A DNA stretch of 64,000 nucleotides from Lottia gigantea (taxonomy: Eukaryota; Mollusca; Gastropoda; Lottiidae), in assembly GCF_000327385.1 (NCBI RefSeq), contig NW_008709380.1, forward strand, positions 200,911 to 264,910, read 5' to 3'. The notes beneath the pieces were generated by a model. The model was not told the origin of the DNA. It ran no database searches and worked only from the letters and a program-made list of their open reading frames with translations. Position 1 is the first letter of the stretch. Each line of letters starts with the position of its first letter. Shown here piece after piece: positions 60,601 through 64,000 of the stretch. The translations under genes and the position numbers were made by a program.

Positions 60601-62988
60601 TATGTTTCTTCATAGTTTCAATCAGCAATTTCAAAATGTCCATCGACACATACAATCACTCATTTTGATGGTTTTCCATGTCCACATTTTTTTTTCTGGC
60701 TGGTGGCAGAGACGAGTATGAATCGGCTTAATTTCGCACACGAGAAAACATTCATGAGTGTGCCATTTGAGATTTTCATCTTCTGAAACGTGTTCTTCAC
60801 TTTAATTTAAGGTTGGTTGGTAGATGACAAGCTTCCAGTGGAAAACCGGAAACCATGCCACTTTCATTCAAAAAATGCATACTCCTTTTATCTCTTAAAC
60901 GAAACCAATGAGTTTTATTATTCAATCTGAATGCCTGTGAATATTAGGGTTTCACAAGTGTAAATTTTCTGTTGTTTGGAAATTTTTAGTCCTCTATTGA
61001 TCGTGAGTGCGTTTCGCCATCTTGTTCAGCTACTGTATATAGTAGTCATTTCGTTGACATTAGAGCCAGCTCTTGCATAGGCTTATTTTCACTTGAGTTG
61101 GTGGTGGTTCGACTTCTTGTTCACTACGTTAAACAAAACTTAATACTGCGTTTAAAGAAGCTATACATGTAGATATTATCGTGGATGAACCCCAGCATAT
61201 TCACCATGAGGATGCCTGCTTCGAAGGTTTGCTGCAAAATAGACACAAACAATTAAGATTTAACAATGATATCTTTTCTCCAATTGGTACTGCGCATTTG
61301 CATGATTCACAAAGGTATGCTTATTACGAATAGAACAGATCTTTTAAAGAATAATATATTTACGTTACAAGCAATTGGATTCAATATAGCGTGACGAAGT
61401 TCTCATACAAAAGGAAATTTAGCTCGACAGAATCATGAAAGACATAAAATTCGGAATTTTTTTATGGGTGTGCTTGTCTGTTTCATAATATTCAGAAAAA
61501 AATGCAATTTCATTTACTTTCATATTCCCCGTCTCGGGTATTGCTTTTTCAAAATGGTGCTAAAAGGGAGTACATATATGAAACTAATGGTGGACCACTG
61601 TGATTTCCAAAATTTTGGTCATTTCTCAAATATTCAATATCAAATCTTCAAGTGCATGTAATATATCTTTGAATGTCTTTCAGGCAACGAGGTCCATAAT
61701 TAAATAATGGTTTAATAAGTTCACTTTTGAATTATCACACTTCCCTGTGATGAAATTGCACCTGAATATGACCTATATTTGGACCTAAAATTTTTGAAAA
61801 ATTTTCGACTGGAGAGAAATTGTATGAACCCAAACATTACCTGAGTTTGTCAGTACACATATGAAGTAAATACTTCAATCCACACAAAAAGAATTGATTT
61901 TACATTTAGGCCTTTCATTTCTTAAACCACAGCGGTTGAACATTATATTTGAATATGACCATTTAGTACACGTATAAAATATTTTTTGTAATAAAAGTCT
62001 ACATACCTAAACAGATTTACAATCCTTTCTGAGCATTTAATTCTCATTCCGAGTTAGACATAATCCTTTTTACGATTCAATGGTACGTTGAATACAGCTG
62101 ATCCTACTGTGTACACACATTTTAACTGCTCTTTGTTAACCACATTAAGTAATAACTGTATATGTCCCGTGTCGTGAGTAATGTATCGTATCAGATTTCT
62201 AAATAATATTTATAACTAGATAGTATCATATATATTATCTTTTCCTGTCTATAAAATATATACATCTACTTAAACAGTCTTTATGATTTGATACTTATCA
62301 TCCATCAGTTATATATTGATCGACCCCTCTTGACAATAGCCTCAAAAAGGACTTGGCGACATTCAGGTTGCTATAGCTGTTATTTCAATCAGTTTGGTCC
62401 GATAAATAACGCATTAAGTACATCGGGTGTTTACAGAGAACTCAACTTTCCCTGAGAATTTTGAGCTTTCTCTATTTAGAATGCTTTCACTTATTTGTTA
62501 CCTCTTGTTGATATCATATTAAAACCCAAGTCAGTGTTTCATAGTATTTTATATATACTCCTATAGATCAATTCGTAATTTTGAATCTCGGAACAAACCA
62601 CAATGATGACATGATTTGACATATTCCGACCGCTATGTAATCCCCATGATTACTTGGCCAACCAAGATCACGCCATTTAGAGAAATAAGCTCTGACAATG
62701 GTCATCTGTAATTGTGGTGAACAGTTTTCTTTCAGTCAAATGTGAAAACATTGTGACAACACAGAGTACATAACTGGACGAATTATTTGCCTGATTACAG
62801 GGATGCAGTCGTGTAAATAATTCAATGGCCTGAAAGGACTCAATGTCATTTATCAAGAACGATTTTCAAAATATGTCTCTGACACCAAGCCTTCCCCTGT
62901 CTGTGATCTTTCATCGCAGCAGAGCCAGTGCGAAGACAAAGTTGGACTGGATGATAGAGGCTAGAATAAGTAAAAAACTGTACACGAT
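60601..62988. other. Intergenic, no gene recognised
   Basis: No conserved protein, RNA gene or repeat family was recognised. Short open frames (for example 61464-61661) have no coding signature. Confidence 0.4.
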
Positions 62989-62996
62989 TATAAAAG
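62989..62996 (+). promoter_or_regulatory. TATA box candidate
   Basis: TATAAAAG followed by GGGC, in a stretch richer in G and C than its surroundings. A TCAG-type initiator (CATCAG, 63021-63026) lies about 30 bp downstream, the classical spacing. Confidence 0.4.
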
Positions 62997-63123
62997 GGCT
63001 ATTTACGGTATACGGACTTACATCAGAAGAGCGTCCCGCTCCTCTGTAGGTGTGGCGATCATTGGGGACTTAGTTTTCGATAGATCGCCAAGAAGAAACA
63101 CAGAAGAAGAACCAGAAGAAACC

Positions 63124-63261
63124 ATGGGAGCAACCCGTTCCCTACTCAATGTCTGCGATATGGAATTTTTCCGAAGCGGACACCATCCACCAAGAAGAAG
63201 AAGAAGAAGTATACGGACTGTAGACGAGATCATCGGATTAGCCAGTCTTTTGAGTGAATAA
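63124..63261 (+). CDS. Candidate 45-residue protein, unrecognised
   Basis: The ATG has a strong initiation context (AAACCATGG) and is the first ATG after the TATA box and initiator about 100-135 bp upstream. The product has an N-terminal part with one Cys (LLNVCDMEFF), a basic run PPRRRRRSIR that could be a nuclear signal or processing site, and a hydrophobic, regularly spaced C-terminus TVDEIIGLASLLSE resembling an amphipathic helix or export signal. No signal peptide is present. The stop codon TAA is inside an AATAAA (63257-63262), so a very short mRNA is possible. I do not recognise the family. The same frame stays open upstream to about 62974, so a non-ATG or spliced start cannot be excluded. 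It may be a chance ORF. Confidence 0.25.
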   Translation: MGATRSLLNVCDMEFFRSGHHPPRRRRRSIRTVDEIIGLASLLSE

Positions 63262-64000
63262 AAGTTAATACGACTTATAACAGCTTAACACATGGTGTTA
63301 GTTTATAGTTATTGTTCAGTATATTATACTAAGTAGATATAGGGTCCAGGCCTAATTGTAATCGATAGTTATATCTGCTCTTATAATAATTAACCACCCT
63401 GCTAGCAGTAAATTGTTTATAAATCTCCATGGTCACCAAGTAAACTAAACATAACAAAGGGGAATAATAACAAAACTGAGTAAATACAGTAACCTTCCAA
63501 ATATTGCCCAATATCTATTAGTTTCTCGGATTATTGAACGAGAGTGAAAATATTCCCTTGGATCATTACTGAAATAAGGTTTGTTGGAAAATATAATTAT
63601 GTGCTTGAATATTATATTAACATACCTGATGTTGTGAACACTCTTACTATACTAATGTTGAGCTTATTTTAAACAGGTTAATTGACTTTATTCGTGATTT
63701 GAATTGATTAGGTAGAAGCGAATCAGATCGTAAACATGACTTCAACTGAACCTTGGTTTATATCAAAATAATTGTCTCAGTTGTATTCTCAGAGGAATAC
63801 AATTTTCTCCATCTTTGTGCGAAATATTGATTAATGATTAAATGAACATATTAGAAGGTATGTTGACAGTACAAGACATAGTAGGTCCTTGCGTTTTGAC
63901 ACGAGATAATCTTCTATAGAATAACAAGCACGTGATTTTGTTCCAGTTTTGGATTGAGGTTTTAAAGTTTTTGAATGTGTATCGGCTTTAAATTACATCG
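63262..64000. other. Right edge, nothing recognised
   Basis: AT-rich sequence with no supportable gene, repeat family or RNA feature. Confidence 0.4.

Noticed and set aside
61150-61235. Exon-like minus-strand segment preceded by TTGCAG and containing MVNMLGFIHDN
   Set aside because: The frame closes quickly, no matching donor or partner exon was found, and the peptide is not recognisable.
62843-63049. Plus-strand 68-codon open frame overlapping the TATA box
   Set aside because: It spans the TATA box and ends before the candidate start site, has no recognisable domain, and is in a different frame from the 63124 ORF. Both cannot be independent evidence.
63018-63233. Minus-strand frame starting MISSTVRILLLLLLGG that looks like a secreted peptide with a signal sequence
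   Set aside because: The Leu run is only the antisense of the AGAAGAAGA (Arg) run on the plus strand. No promoter, splice or poly(A) context supports the minus strand.

Overview
The window is AT-rich animal DNA with intron-dense genes whose exons match conserved metazoan proteins. A mollusc is the best guess. The grounds are the scattered AAGGGAGATAACT-type motif, tRNA-derived SINEs with a 'taaaactccattcattt'-like tail, small exons and modest gene density. The organism is an inference; protein identities rest on motifs recognised by eye.

Layout, left to right. (1) 1-7754, minus: the 5' end of a class V myosin (two coding exons; the rest lies off the left edge), with a likely alternative first exon at 3359-3523. 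(2) 8386-12710, plus: a complete 503-codon TBC-domain Rab GAP, divergent from the myosin across about 630 bp. (3) 13612-16699, minus: complete WDR61/SKI8 (305 aa), convergent with the TBC gene. (4) 17601-21912, plus: complete TTC23-like protein (483 aa), divergent from WDR61 across a roughly 900-bp gap holding a strong CTCF-like motif. (5) about 22640-41091, plus: MGAT1 (435 aa), with a likely non-coding first exon and a 12-kb first intron. (6) 45820 to about 57125, minus: a complete 547-aa pyruvate kinase-fold gene with several cation- and substrate-site residues replaced, convergent with MGAT1. (7) 58478-60600: two minisatellites (45-bp and 73-bp units). (8) 62989-63262, plus: a TATA box followed by a short ORF whose stop codon lies inside an AATAAA, a weak candidate mini-gene.

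The genes are housekeeping or trafficking functions with no shared pathway: actin-based transport, Rab inactivation, RNA-exosome/PAF1 scaffolding, cilium/Hedgehog-linked TPR protein, N-glycan branching, and a glycolysis-derived protein. For each complete gene all intron phases close and the exon lengths sum to a multiple of three.

Most notable: three predicted minor-spliceosome (U12) introns in the adjacent WDR61 and TTC23 genes, two of them AT-AC; the pyruvate kinase-like gene that looks catalytically compromised; a perfect TISU/YY1 element at the alternative myosin promoter; and a TTAA-flanked foldback MITE family present about seven times. No retroviral or other virus-derived element was recognised.
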